A stretch of 28,602 bases of DNA from DATLZB01 sp035574175 (GTDB lineage Bacteria > Pseudomonadota > Alphaproteobacteria > Rhizobiales > Hyphomicrobiaceae), in contig DATLZB010000136.1 of the NCBI GenBank assembly GCA_035574175.1, positions 1 through 28,602 of the forward strand. The letters run 5' to 3'. The notes below the pieces were generated by a model, which was given only the letters and a program-made list of their open reading frames with translations, searched no databases and was not told the DNA's origin. Below are positions 15,550-22,842 of the stretch, piece after piece. The first letter of the stretch is position 1. Every line of letters starts with the position of its first letter. The translations under genes and the position numbers were made by a program.

Positions 15550-16548
15550 ATGAAGCGCACAATTTCTCGTCGCGACGCCGTCAAGCTCGCCGCCGCCGGC
15601 GTAGCCGCCGCGGCCATTAGCAAACCCGCCATCGTCCGCGCCCAGTCCTATCCCTCCAAGCCCATCAACGTCGTGGTTCCGTTCGCCACGGGCGGTTACA
15701 ACGACCGCCTGGCGCGCGCCTTTGCGCCGCACTTCCAGCGTATCACAGGCCAGCCCTGGGTGGTGGTCAACCGCGGCGGCTCGGGCGCGCTCTTGGGCCA
15801 TACCTACTTTCTGCAGCAGCCTGACGACGGCTACACCATTTGCTGCACGTCCGCCGCCCCTTACATCCCGCTCAACATCTACTTGCAAAACGCCACCTTC
15901 AAGCTGGAAGACTTCCACATGATCAACCTGCCGTCGCGCGACTACACGCTGATGGCGACGACGGCGGACAGCCCGCTCAAGAGCATCCAGGATGTTCTCG
16001 CCAAGCTCAAGGCCGACCCGGCGAGTCTGTCGATTGGCATCCAGCCGAACTCGGCCGACTATGTGAACCTCATGCTGTTCGCTGACGCTAACAAGATCCC
16101 GCGCGACAAGCTGCGGCTCGTGACCTACGACGGTGGCGGGCCGACGCGGAATGCGACCGCCGGTGGCGTCGTCAACATCGGCCTCGTCGGCGGCGAGGGC
16201 TTCCTGCCCATCGCCAGCAAGATCCGCCCGCTGCTCACCTTTGACGACCGGCGTCAGAAGCCTTTTGATGCGGCGCCTGCGGTGACCGAGGTGGTCGGCA
16301 AGGATGCCGAGTACGTGGCTGGCTCCCAGCGCGGTTGGGCGGTGCATGCGACCCTGCTCAAGAAGCACCCCGACGTATACAAGGCTCTGCTGGCGGCGCT
16401 CGAGAAGACGAGCAAGGACAAGGAGACGATCGAGTCTCTTGAGAAGCAGCAGCTGGCCACTGACTGGTTCGGGCCGGAGGAGTCCAACGCCTCTTTCCGG
16501 CGGACGGCCGAGATCATGAAGAAGCACGTCAGCCTGCTAAAGGCCTGA
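15550..16548 (+). CDS. tctC: Bug/TctC-family periplasmic binding protein, Tat-type signal
   Basis: The protein has 332 residues. The N-terminus SRRDAVKLAAAG (Arg7-Arg8) followed by an Ala-rich stretch and VRAQ is a twin-arginine signal, so the protein is probably exported folded through Tat. The mature start SYPSKPINVVVPFATGG is the typical Bug sequence, with the substrate-gripping loop after the first beta strand (ATGGYNDRLAR). Bug proteins of tripartite tricarboxylate transporters bind carboxylates in the periplasm and hand them to TctAB. The segment usually holding the conserved carboxylate-binding Asp is shifted, so the ligand is unknown. GGGAGAG gives a ribosome binding site. The tctB and tctA genes follow on the same strand behind a hairpin. 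Confidence 0.93.
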   Translation: MKRTISRRDAVKLAAAGVAAAAISKPAIVRAQSYPSKPINVVVPFATGGYNDRLARAFAPHFQRITGQPWVVVNRGGSGALLGHTYFLQQPDDGYTICCTSAAPYIPLNIYLQNATFKLEDFHMINLPSRDYTLMATTADSPLKSIQDVLAKLKADPASLSIGIQPNSADYVNLMLFADANKIPRDKLRLVTYDGGGPTRNATAGGVVNIGLVGGEGFLPIASKIRPLLTFDDRRQKPFDAAPAVTEVVGKDAEYVAGSQRGWAVHATLLKKHPDVYKALLAALEKTSKDKETIESLEKQQLATDWFGPEESNASFRRTAEIMKKHVSLLKA

Positions 16549-16570
16549 CGACGCTTGTCCGGTGACCGGG

Positions 16571-16615
16571 CTGCCGCGGCCGGCTTCGGCCGATCGCGGC
16601 AGTCGTCGCATTTTT
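16571..16615 (+). terminator. hairpin plus T-tract between tctC and tctB (attenuator or partial terminator)
   Basis: The 8-bp stem CTGCCGCG/CGCGGCAG (16571-16578, 16595-16602) encloses a GCCG/CGGC inner stem with a GCTT loop. A T5 run follows at 16611-16615 after an 8-base gap. The gap weakens it as a full terminator. A partial terminator or mRNA-stabilising hairpin here would give more binding protein than membrane subunits. Confidence 0.5.
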
Positions 16616-16636
16616 GTGACCGCGGAACTCCTCGCC

Positions 16637-17128
16637 ATGCGCCGCAGCTTGGGTTTTATCGAGGTCGATTGGGGACATCTTCTGCTGCTGCTGTTTATCG
16701 GCGGCTGGATCCTCGCCTATCTCATCGACACGCGCGCGACCTCTCTTTCGGTCCATAACCTGCTGCTCGTTCAGCCGACGGCCATCATCGGGCTCATTCT
16801 CTGCCTCATCGTACTGCCGCAGTGTTTCCGGCGGGCAGGCCCGGCCCGTGCTGCCGCCTCGCCCGAGGGGCTGGTGACTGATCGCCGCCGCGAGCTTGGC
16901 GAGCTTGGCAAGATCGCGCTGCTCGCCACCGCCTTCGGTGCCTTTGTAACTTCGCTCGAGACCGTCGGCTTCGACGTGGCATGTTGGCTGTTCACGGCCA
17001 TCGGCCTCTACATCTGCGGCGAGCGCCGGCTTTGGCTGATCGGGCTGTTCACCACGATCTTCACCGTCCTGCTGATTTACGGCTACCGCGCCATGATTCC
17101 CTTCCCGTTTCCGTTGAGCGTGCTCTGA
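16637..17128 (+). CDS. tctB: TctB-family small membrane subunit of TTT transporter
   Basis: The product has 163 residues from the ATG beginning MRRSLGFIEV; the frame is open back to 16562, but the added part crosses the intergenic hairpin. It has four hydrophobic segments (about 13-33, 42-62, 96-112 and 119-155) and the low overall conservation typical of TctB. TctB is the small integral membrane partner of TctA in tripartite tricarboxylate transporters, which import carboxylates bound by a Bug protein. Its stop codon overlaps the ATG of tctA (TGATG), so the two are translationally coupled. No clear ribosome binding site is visible, and a GTG seven codons upstream is possible. Confidence 0.82.
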   Translation: MRRSLGFIEVDWGHLLLLLFIGGWILAYLIDTRATSLSVHNLLLVQPTAIIGLILCLIVLPQCFRRAGPARAAASPEGLVTDRRRELGELGKIALLATAFGAFVTSLETVGFDVACWLFTAIGLYICGERRLWLIGLFTTIFTVLLIYGYRAMIPFPFPLSVL

Positions 17129-18657
17129 TGCCGGCCGTCATCGACATCGCCGCTACCCAGTCGGCCATCGGCATCCTCTCCTCGTCCTGGTCGGCGTGGG
17201 TTTGGGTCATTCCCGGCCTTCTTGTCGGTCTGTTCTTTGGCGCCATGCCGGGCATCTCCATCACCATGGCGATGGCGATCTGCCTGCCGATGACGCTGTA
17301 CATGGAGTTTCTGCCCGCCATCATCTTTTTGACCTCGATCTACACCGGCGCCGGCTTCGGTGGCGCCGTGCCGGCCATTCTCATGAACATTCCGGGCACC
17401 TCGGCGGCGGTCGCCACCACCTTTGACGGCTATCCGATGTCCCGCCAGGGCCGCCACAACGAGGCCCTGGGCGCCGGGCTCGCGGCCTCCGTCATTGGCA
17501 CGCTCGCGAGCTACGTGCTGCTCTACCTGACGGTGGTGCCGATGGCGGAGGTCGTGCTCAAGATGGGACCGCTCGAGATGCTGGTGGTCGCCATCTGGGG
17601 CATGATGCTGTTGGGCTCGCTCACCGGCGACAGCATGGCGCGCGGCCTGCTTGCCGGCACTTTCGGGGTGCTGCTTGGCACCGTCGGCATGAACACGGCC
17701 GGCTACATCCGCGGCACCATGGGCATTCCCTGGCTGCTCGACGGCATTTCCCCGATTCCGGCCATGATGGGTCTGCTCGCCGCGAGCCAGCTCTTTATCC
17801 TGATCAACACCCGCTATCTCGTCGAGAATGACGCCGGCCGCAGCATCTCGCTCGCCAAGATCCTACGCGGCGTGCGCTTCTCCCTCGGCTATCCAGGCGT
17901 GATCCTGCGCGGCTCGGTGATCGGCATCGGGATCGGTGCGGTGCCGGGCGTGGGTGCCTCGATCGCCAACTTGCTTTCCTACGCCGAGACCAAGCGCACC
18001 TCGCCCGATCCCAACTCCTTCGGCAAGGGCAACCCCAAGGGGGTTGTCGCCTCCGAGTCGGCCAATTCGAGCTCGGAGGGCGGCTCGATGGCGACACTGT
18101 TCGCGCTCGGCATCCCCGGTGGCAGCGCTACCGCGATTCTGCTTGCTGCCTTCGCCATGCACAACATCGTTGGCGGCCCGCAGTTCATCTCGGAGAGGAT
18201 GGACGTCGTCTACGCCATCATCATTTCCAACTTCGCCCAGGCCATCTTGCTGTTCTTTGTCGGCATTGCCTTCGTCTACTGCGCCGCCTACATCGTGCGC
18301 GTGCCGATGCGCTTCCTCATTCCCGTGGTGCTGGTCGTTGCCACCTTCGGTTCGTATGCCATCGAGGGCAACTCGGCCGGCCCCATCATCCTGTGGGTGT
18401 TCTCGATCATCGGCTGGGCCATGGTGCGTTACGACTATCCGGTGGCGGCCACCGTCGTCGGCCTCCTGCTCGGGCGGCTGCTTGAGAACAACGCGATCAA
18501 CACCTACCAGATCAGCGGTGGCGACGCCGCCTACATTCTTGAGCGGCCGGCCGCCATCGCCGTGCTGATACTCATGGTGCTGTCTTTTGGGGTCACCGCT
18601 TGGTCCCAGCACCGCCGGCAGAAGCGCAAGCTATCAGAACAGGCGGCGGCCCCCTAG
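17128..18657 (+). CDS. tctA: TctA-family large membrane subunit of TTT transporter
   Basis: The protein has 509 residues with about 11-12 predicted membrane helices. Family signatures: GLFFGAMPGISITMAMAICLPMTLYM near residue 35, the GAGFGGAVPAILMNIPGTSAA loop near 75-95 with TTFDGYPMSRQG, and in the second half GIGAVPGVGASIANLLSYAETKR, ESANSSSEGGSMATLFALGIPGGSATAILL. The two Pro-Gly-rich repeats reflect the internal duplication of TctA. It forms the transport channel for a periplasmically bound carboxylate, driven by an ion gradient. The start is set by TGATG overlap with tctB. It is a complete gene and the last of the operon; its 3' end faces a small minus-strand gene 32 bases away. Confidence 0.95.
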   Translation: MPAVIDIAATQSAIGILSSSWSAWVWVIPGLLVGLFFGAMPGISITMAMAICLPMTLYMEFLPAIIFLTSIYTGAGFGGAVPAILMNIPGTSAAVATTFDGYPMSRQGRHNEALGAGLAASVIGTLASYVLLYLTVVPMAEVVLKMGPLEMLVVAIWGMMLLGSLTGDSMARGLLAGTFGVLLGTVGMNTAGYIRGTMGIPWLLDGISPIPAMMGLLAASQLFILINTRYLVENDAGRSISLAKILRGVRFSLGYPGVILRGSVIGIGIGAVPGVGASIANLLSYAETKRTSPDPNSFGKGNPKGVVASESANSSSEGGSMATLFALGIPGGSATAILLAAFAMHNIVGGPQFISERMDVVYAIIISNFAQAILLFFVGIAFVYCAAYIVRVPMRFLIPVVLVVATFGSYAIEGNSAGPIILWVFSIIGWAMVRYDYPVAATVVGLLLGRLLENNAINTYQISGGDAAYILERPAAIAVLILMVLSFGVTAWSQHRRQKRKLSEQAAAP

Positions 18658-18689
18658 GCATCGCGGAAGTTTGCGTACAGCCGCCGCTT

Positions 18690-18917
18690 TCAGCTCGATA
18701 GTGTTCCGAGGAGGCCGGCTCCCAGGCAGGCGAGCCCCAGCGCTAATCCGGTTGTCACCAGAACGGCGTAGGTGATGTCGAGCCACTCAGGACGCGTGTT
18801 CACCTGCCCTTCGCGGAACCGCACAATCTGCAGGATGGCAAGAGAGGCGGTCATTAGACCGGCTCCTGTGACCAACAAGAGCATTTGCTTTGCCTTCGTG
18901 TTTGAGGGGTTGAACAT
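18690..18917 (-). CDS. small two-helix membrane protein
   Basis: The product has 75 residues with two hydrophobic helices (about 11-30 and 50-72) joined by a charged loop (RFREGQVNTRPEW). Both termini are predicted on the same side of the inner membrane. I recognise no family. Support is the coherent membrane topology and position. No ribosome binding site is obvious before the ATG, which lowers confidence. A second tiny membrane protein is encoded 58 bases upstream on the same strand, so they may be co-expressed. Confidence 0.6.
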   Translation of the reverse strand: MFNPSNTKAKQMLLLVTGAGLMTASLAILQIVRFREGQVNTRPEWLDITYAVLVTTGLALGLACLGAGLLGTLSS

Positions 18918-18975
18918 GCCGATTGCCGGGCGGGCCGACTTCTGCGGGGTCCGCCCGGTGCTCGCGCTGCGGCCG

Positions 18976-19128
18976 TCAAGTCCGAAGCAATTGTGCCACG
19001 ATCATCAGCACAAGGATCGATCCGAACATGACGAGACCGATCACGATGCCCGTCTTGGAGTCGTCCTTGCCTCGCGGCACGTCGTTCTCCGAGGCTCCCG
19101 GCCTCGGCTGCTCACTTCCTTCGCTCAT
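18976..19128 (-). CDS. tiny single-helix membrane protein
   Basis: The product has about 50 residues from the Met beginning MSEGSEQPRPG; a GTG at 19161 would give 61. It has a hydrophilic N-terminal half with acidic and Pro residues, then one helix (KTGIVIGLVMFGSILVLMIVAQLL) ending at the C-terminus. This is a tail-anchored layout with the N-terminus probably cytoplasmic. No family is recognised. No ribosome binding site is obvious. The hydrophobic segment is long and clean, which supports coding, but the call stays tentative. Confidence 0.5.
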   Translation of the reverse strand: MSEGSEQPRPGASENDVPRGKDDSKTGIVIGLVMFGSILVLMIVAQLLRT

Positions 19129-19261
19129 GGCTTTTGACCCGGCTTGCGACGTTGCGCGCACTGACGCGAGACCGCACGCAGTACGCGAGGCACGCCGCAG
19201 TTGTCGTTTTCAGGAGACCGTCATCGCATCGGCGGCACAGAGCGCCGGCCGTGCTAACGCG

Positions 19262-19627
19262 CTAGGCGACGATCGGTGGGGGTCGAGCACGCTCAGGCAG
19301 CACGCGCAGGATCGAGCCGGGCCGGAGCATCTCACGCGCCAGCGCCACTCCTCTCTCGATCTCTAAATCGAGAGGATCGGGGATGACGGCGGCGGCTGGG
19401 TCGGCTTTGTCGCTGTCCGGGGGACCTGCCTTGCGCAACTGCGGCGTGTTGCGGATGCACAAGGATTGCGGGCGGAGGGCCTTGGCCTGCTCCCCGCCCT
19501 TGCGCACCTCGACGGGCTCGGAGGCGTCGATGGCGAATGCCTCTGCCCTCGCCTGGCCCGGTACGATTAGGGCCGCCAGCGCGGCAAGCAGGCAAACGAG
19601 CAGGGCGCGTCGCATGACGCTTGGCAT
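19262..19627 (-). CDS. small secreted protein of unknown function
   Basis: The product has 121 residues from MPSVMRRALL. A longer frame to 19759 is the rhodanese gene's end read out of frame. A clear Sec signal (MRRALLVCLLAALAALIV, then QARA near residue 28) directs it to the periplasm. The mature part is short, polar and Pro-rich, with one Cys. I recognise no domain. It lies 59 bases after the rhodanese-repeat gene on the same strand and could be co-transcribed with it. Only a weak GGATGGG precedes the ATG. Confidence 0.6.
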   Translation of the reverse strand: MPSVMRRALLVCLLAALAALIVPGQARAEAFAIDASEPVEVRKGGEQAKALRPQSLCIRNTPQLRKAGPPDSDKADPAAAVIPDPLDLEIERGVALAREMLRPGSILRVLPERARPPPIVA

Positions 19628-19686
19628 CCCATCCAGGGGAAGGTCATCGCTAGCAGAGACGGCCAACCACGGCAAGGGCGTGCCGG

Positions 19687-21270
19687 TTAGTCGGGACCCT
19701 CGATTTTGAACTCCGCCCGCTCCTCGGGGTCGAGTTGAGCGATCAGACCCTGCTCCCATGCCAGGTATTGGCGCGAGGCCGCGAGGTTGCCGTCGTGGCG
19801 GTCATGGACGAACCAAAGGTAATCGATGGCCTCCGCCTCGCTCGGACGATCCGCCGCCGGCTCTACGGGCAGACCGGCTCCGGCCCACGCCTCGAACCCG
19901 CCGGCGACCTCCATGACGGGGCCCGCGCCGAGTTCCGCAAGATCGATGGCGGCAAGCCGGCCGACGGCGACCTCGTCCGTGAACAACGCCGCTGGCCGGC
20001 CGGAAAGGGCGCCGATCGCGCCGAGGCGAGGCCGTATCGACCATTGAGCGCCGGCGGCGTGGCCTGCCCGATAGCGCTGGGAAGCCCTGAGATCGAGCAG
20101 CAGCCCGCCTCCGTCTCGGGCGAGCGACAGCGCCTCCGCCGGGCTCACCCGTTCGAGAGCGCGGTGCGAGGTCTCCTGCCTCGGCTCTGACGGCTGGAGC
20201 CTGCGCAAGGCATCATCGATGCGGACCACGCACGTGTCATAGCCGAGCTGGCGCAGCCAGAAGGCGGCGAGCGCGGCCCGCAGGCCGGTGTCGTCGGCCA
20301 GCACGATCCGCGCCCTGCGCACGCCGATCCAATGATCACTCGCCTGCACGAGCTGGCCGCTCGGCGCATGCTTGGCGATCGCTACCGGATCGCCTTTGGC
20401 TTCCGCCTCCGAGCGCACATCGAACACGTAGGTGGTACGCGCCGGCTCGCTGCACATCGCCTGCACGTTGGACGCGTCGATGATGGGAATGGCGCGCCGC
20501 CGGCAGAGCACGTCCGCACGCGCCATGCTCACCTTTCGCGCCTCGGCCTCCAGTTCCGGGAACGGATCGGCGCTATTGCCGCGCTCCAGCGCCAAACCTG
20601 CCAGCGCCCAGCCTTGGGTTCCGTTCTCGAGCGCATAGACCGGATTGGGGATACCGGCGAGCCGCAACCCGGCCGCCCCGATGAGACCTCGCGTGCGGCC
20701 GGCGCACGTGACGATGACAGGCGTGAGCCGATCCCCGACCACGGCCTCGAAGCGGTGGGCCAGCTCCCCGTTGGGCAGGCAACGGGCGCCGGGCACGCGC
20801 ATCTTGGCGTACTCGGCGGGCGGCCGCGCATCGAACAGGCGGAACGCGCGACCCTCCCGCTGCCATTGAGCGAGCGCTACCGCCTCGATCATCGGCGGAT
20901 GCAGCGCATGCTCGACAAGCTCGCCGAGCGTCTTGCTCGGCACGTTGACGCCCTTGAACAGGGTGAGCCCTGCCGCTTGCCAGCCCGCCGCGCCGCCCTC
21001 GACGATGGCGATGTCGGCGTAGCCCGCAGCCGCAAGCCGCTGCGCTGCCAGTTGGGCCACGCCGTCGCCTGCATCAAGGAGCAGGAGCGGGGTCGATTTA
21101 CGCGGCACCAATCCGCCGATCGCCAATTCCAGCCGGCTGTAGGGGCAGGGCACCGCGAACAGCGGATGGCCCTCGCCGAACTGGCCGGCCTCGCGCACAT
21201 CAAGAAAGGCAACCTCCTCGGCTCCGTGGATGCGCTTTCTGGCGTCCTGCGGCGTGACGTTGAAGATCAT
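19687..21270 (-). CDS. four-repeat rhodanese-domain protein with one catalytic cysteine
   Basis: The protein has 527 residues from MIFNVTPQDA. Upstream residues in the open frame overlap the divergent gene and are not plausible. Four tandem rhodanese-like domains can be seen, each with the DxR strand and a closing GGxxAWxxAGLPV-type helix. Catalytic loops: repeat 1 (about 5-105) has DAGDG at 66-70, no Cys; repeat 2 (about 125-228) has the active loop TCAGRTRG with Cys189; repeat 3 (about 250-355) has LADDTG at 324-329; repeat 4 (about 375-470) has FTDEVAVG at 430-437. Thus only one repeat can form a persulfide. Residues 482-527 are a C-terminal extension. Rhodaneses move sulfane sulfur; the inactive repeats probably give structure or partner binding. 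It is cytoplasmic, with a short divergent promoter shared with the OGFr-domain gene. Confidence 0.9.
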   Translation of the reverse strand: MIFNVTPQDARKRIHGAEEVAFLDVREAGQFGEGHPLFAVPCPYSRLELAIGGLVPRKSTPLLLLDAGDGVAQLAAQRLAAAGYADIAIVEGGAAGWQAAGLTLFKGVNVPSKTLGELVEHALHPPMIEAVALAQWQREGRAFRLFDARPPAEYAKMRVPGARCLPNGELAHRFEAVVGDRLTPVIVTCAGRTRGLIGAAGLRLAGIPNPVYALENGTQGWALAGLALERGNSADPFPELEAEARKVSMARADVLCRRRAIPIIDASNVQAMCSEPARTTYVFDVRSEAEAKGDPVAIAKHAPSGQLVQASDHWIGVRRARIVLADDTGLRAALAAFWLRQLGYDTCVVRIDDALRRLQPSEPRQETSHRALERVSPAEALSLARDGGGLLLDLRASQRYRAGHAAGAQWSIRPRLGAIGALSGRPAALFTDEVAVGRLAAIDLAELGAGPVMEVAGGFEAWAGAGLPVEPAADRPSEAEAIDYLWFVHDRHDGNLAASRQYLAWEQGLIAQLDPEERAEFKIEGPD

Positions 21271-21321
21271 GAGCGAGTTGCGGACTGGCCTGTGGCTGGG
21301 GTCACCTGCTACTATGCAGTC

Positions 21322-21810
21322 ATGGCGACGTCCACGCCAGCACGGACCGCTTTGCTCGGCTTTCTTGCCGGCGAGGGCCGCGACGGCGCCGGTCGCACGC
21401 TCGAGGAGGTTCTTGCCTTCGACGACCGCGCCATCGAGCGTCATCACGATTTCATCCAATGGTTGTTTCCTCTGCCTGAGCCGAGCGGGGCGAATCCGGC
21501 CGCGCCCGTACTGACTGCGGCCGAAATTGCGGCGGTGCGGGCCGATCCCGGGCTGCAGGCGGCCATCAAGCGGGCACTTCAGCGCATGTCAGCGTTCTAC
21601 GCTGCGACTTCCCATTGGCTCGTGCCCGACGATCACAATCATTTGCGTATCACGCGCATCATAAGAAGCTCGGGCTTGCTGCTCGGCCGCGAAGCTGCCG
21701 AGCAGTTCTACCGCTTGGTCCTCGCGCGCAATGCTTCCACCGCTTCGCCTGTCTCCGAGAGGAGCCGGCAGTTCTGGCGCACCGCGCTGGACGGCCTGCC
21801 GTCTGACTAG
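21322..21810 (+). CDS. OGFr-conserved-region domain protein
   Basis: The protein has 162 residues. The segment DDRAIERHHDFIQWLFPLPE (34-53) is the signature of the opioid growth factor receptor conserved region (PF04664), which occurs in many bacteria as a small stand-alone protein of unknown function. The rest is mostly helical, with FYRLVLARN and FWRTALDGLP near the end, as usual for the family. No signal peptide or membrane helix, so it is cytoplasmic. The bacterial role is not known, and the name comes from the animal receptor. The gene is divergent from the rhodanese array with only 51 bases between starts, so they share a promoter region. No strong ribosome binding site is seen. Confidence 0.85.
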   Translation: MATSTPARTALLGFLAGEGRDGAGRTLEEVLAFDDRAIERHHDFIQWLFPLPEPSGANPAAPVLTAAEIAAVRADPGLQAAIKRALQRMSAFYAATSHWLVPDDHNHLRITRIIRSSGLLLGREAAEQFYRLVLARNASTASPVSERSRQFWRTALDGLPSD

Positions 21811-21894
21811 CCTCACCGCGCTTGCCGCTCGCCTTTGCTGGAACGAACCTCCGACCGGAAGCGTTCAACGGCCAGGCAAGTCAAGGAGGCCGCC

Positions 21895-22080
21895 ATGCCC
21901 TCGAACGGATCCGGCAGCGTTGGTATTCTGGGAGTGCTGGTTGGCGCCCTCATCGTCGCCGCCTTCGTGCTGATCGTGTTCGGCGACCGGCTTGGTCTGT
22001 CCGGCGACGGCACAACCACCAACGTAAAGATCGAAGCACCGAAGACTCCGGCGCCGACCCCCGGGCCCAAGACCAACTGA
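21895..22080 (+). CDS. small single-helix membrane protein with Pro/Thr-rich tail
   Basis: The product has 61 residues from the ATG preceded by AAGGAGG, a near-perfect ribosome binding site that decides this start over one 20 codons earlier. One transmembrane helix (about 9-29) is followed by an exported tail rich in Thr, Pro and Lys (GTTTNVKIEAPKTPAPTPG). The same plan is seen at 2213-2431. No family is recognised. It may be an envelope protein. It converges with the ModA-like gene, with 46 bases between the stops. Confidence 0.7.
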   Translation: MPSNGSGSVGILGVLVGALIVAAFVLIVFGDRLGLSGDGTTTNVKIEAPKTPAPTPGPKTN

Positions 22081-22126
22081 GCCCAACCTGAACCGATCCC
22101 ATGGCGCGACGGGTCGGCCGGACTCA

Positions 22127-22834
22127 TCATGAACATCGCAGATCGAAACCGAACCTGCTGCAGCGGTTTTCCGCGTCCTCGGGCGCAGTCAGAAGCGCCG
22201 CCATATGCGCGGCAAGTTCCGGCTCTCTGGCACAAGCGGTGACGCCGCACGTGTAGACCGTGGCGAGCCTGAATTCTCCGGGCAGCGGCCCGACCAGGGC
22301 CACGCCCGGCGTAGCGATGATCTCGGTCGCCTGCGTGCAGCCGATGGGCTGCCCGCCAGCCGCCGCCATGGCCTGCATCGCCGCATTGCCGTTGGGGAAC
22401 GTCTTCAATCGGCCCGCGAGCGCTTCCCTCATCCCAAGGGCATCGAGGACCTTGGTGAAATGAATGCCGGCGGTGGCGAGCTCCGGATCAGGGAAGTAGA
22501 TCGCGTCTGCCGCCGACAGCGCTGCGCTGAGCTCTGCCCTATTTCCGATGGCGACAGGCAGCGCACCGGAGCGTACGGCGATCGCGGTCTCGACCGAACC
22601 GATGCGGTGGCCCGAACCCGCCCTCACATGGCCTGAGCGCGTCAGCTCTTCGATGAGGGTGGCCGTGAGGATCAGCAAGTCCACCGGCGTGCCGCCGATG
22701 AGCTTCGCCCGCATCGCACCGACCGCGCCGTAGGTGGCCTCGATCTCGGCGCCCGTCTCTGCCGTGAACCGCGAAGTCAGCGCGGTGACGAGCCCCTGTG
22801 CTGCGCCGCCGCTCAGGATGGTAAGCCGCCGCAT
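22127..22834 (-). CDS. ModA-like substrate-binding domain protein without signal peptide
   Basis: The protein has 235 residues from MRRLTILSGG. The frame is open farther upstream, but that part is the molybdenum subunit read out of frame. The sequence matches the type II periplasmic-binding fold of molybdate binding proteins: an early LSGGAAQGL loop, FTAETGAEIEATYGAVGAM, VDLLILTATLIEEL, and a central DPELATAG. There is no hydrophobic signal before the first beta strand, so it is probably cytoplasmic. It follows the molybdenum hydroxylase subunit by 8 bases. A cytosolic ModA-like domain beside a molybdoenzyme may sense or deliver molybdate or anion, or bind the substrate; this is inference. 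Tandem stop codons end the gene. No ABC transporter genes are adjacent. Confidence 0.82.
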   Translation of the reverse strand: MRRLTILSGGAAQGLVTALTSRFTAETGAEIEATYGAVGAMRAKLIGGTPVDLLILTATLIEELTRSGHVRAGSGHRIGSVETAIAVRSGALPVAIGNRAELSAALSAADAIYFPDPELATAGIHFTKVLDALGMREALAGRLKTFPNGNAAMQAMAAAGGQPIGCTQATEIIATPGVALVGPLPGEFRLATVYTCGVTACAREPELAAHMAALLTAPEDAENRCSRFGFDLRCS

Positions 22835-22842
22835 GGTGGTGC

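Noticed and set aside
20332..21321. Plus-strand open frame running into the OGFr-domain gene
   Set aside because: The upstream part is antisense to the rhodanese array; the ATG at 21322 gives the right family length.
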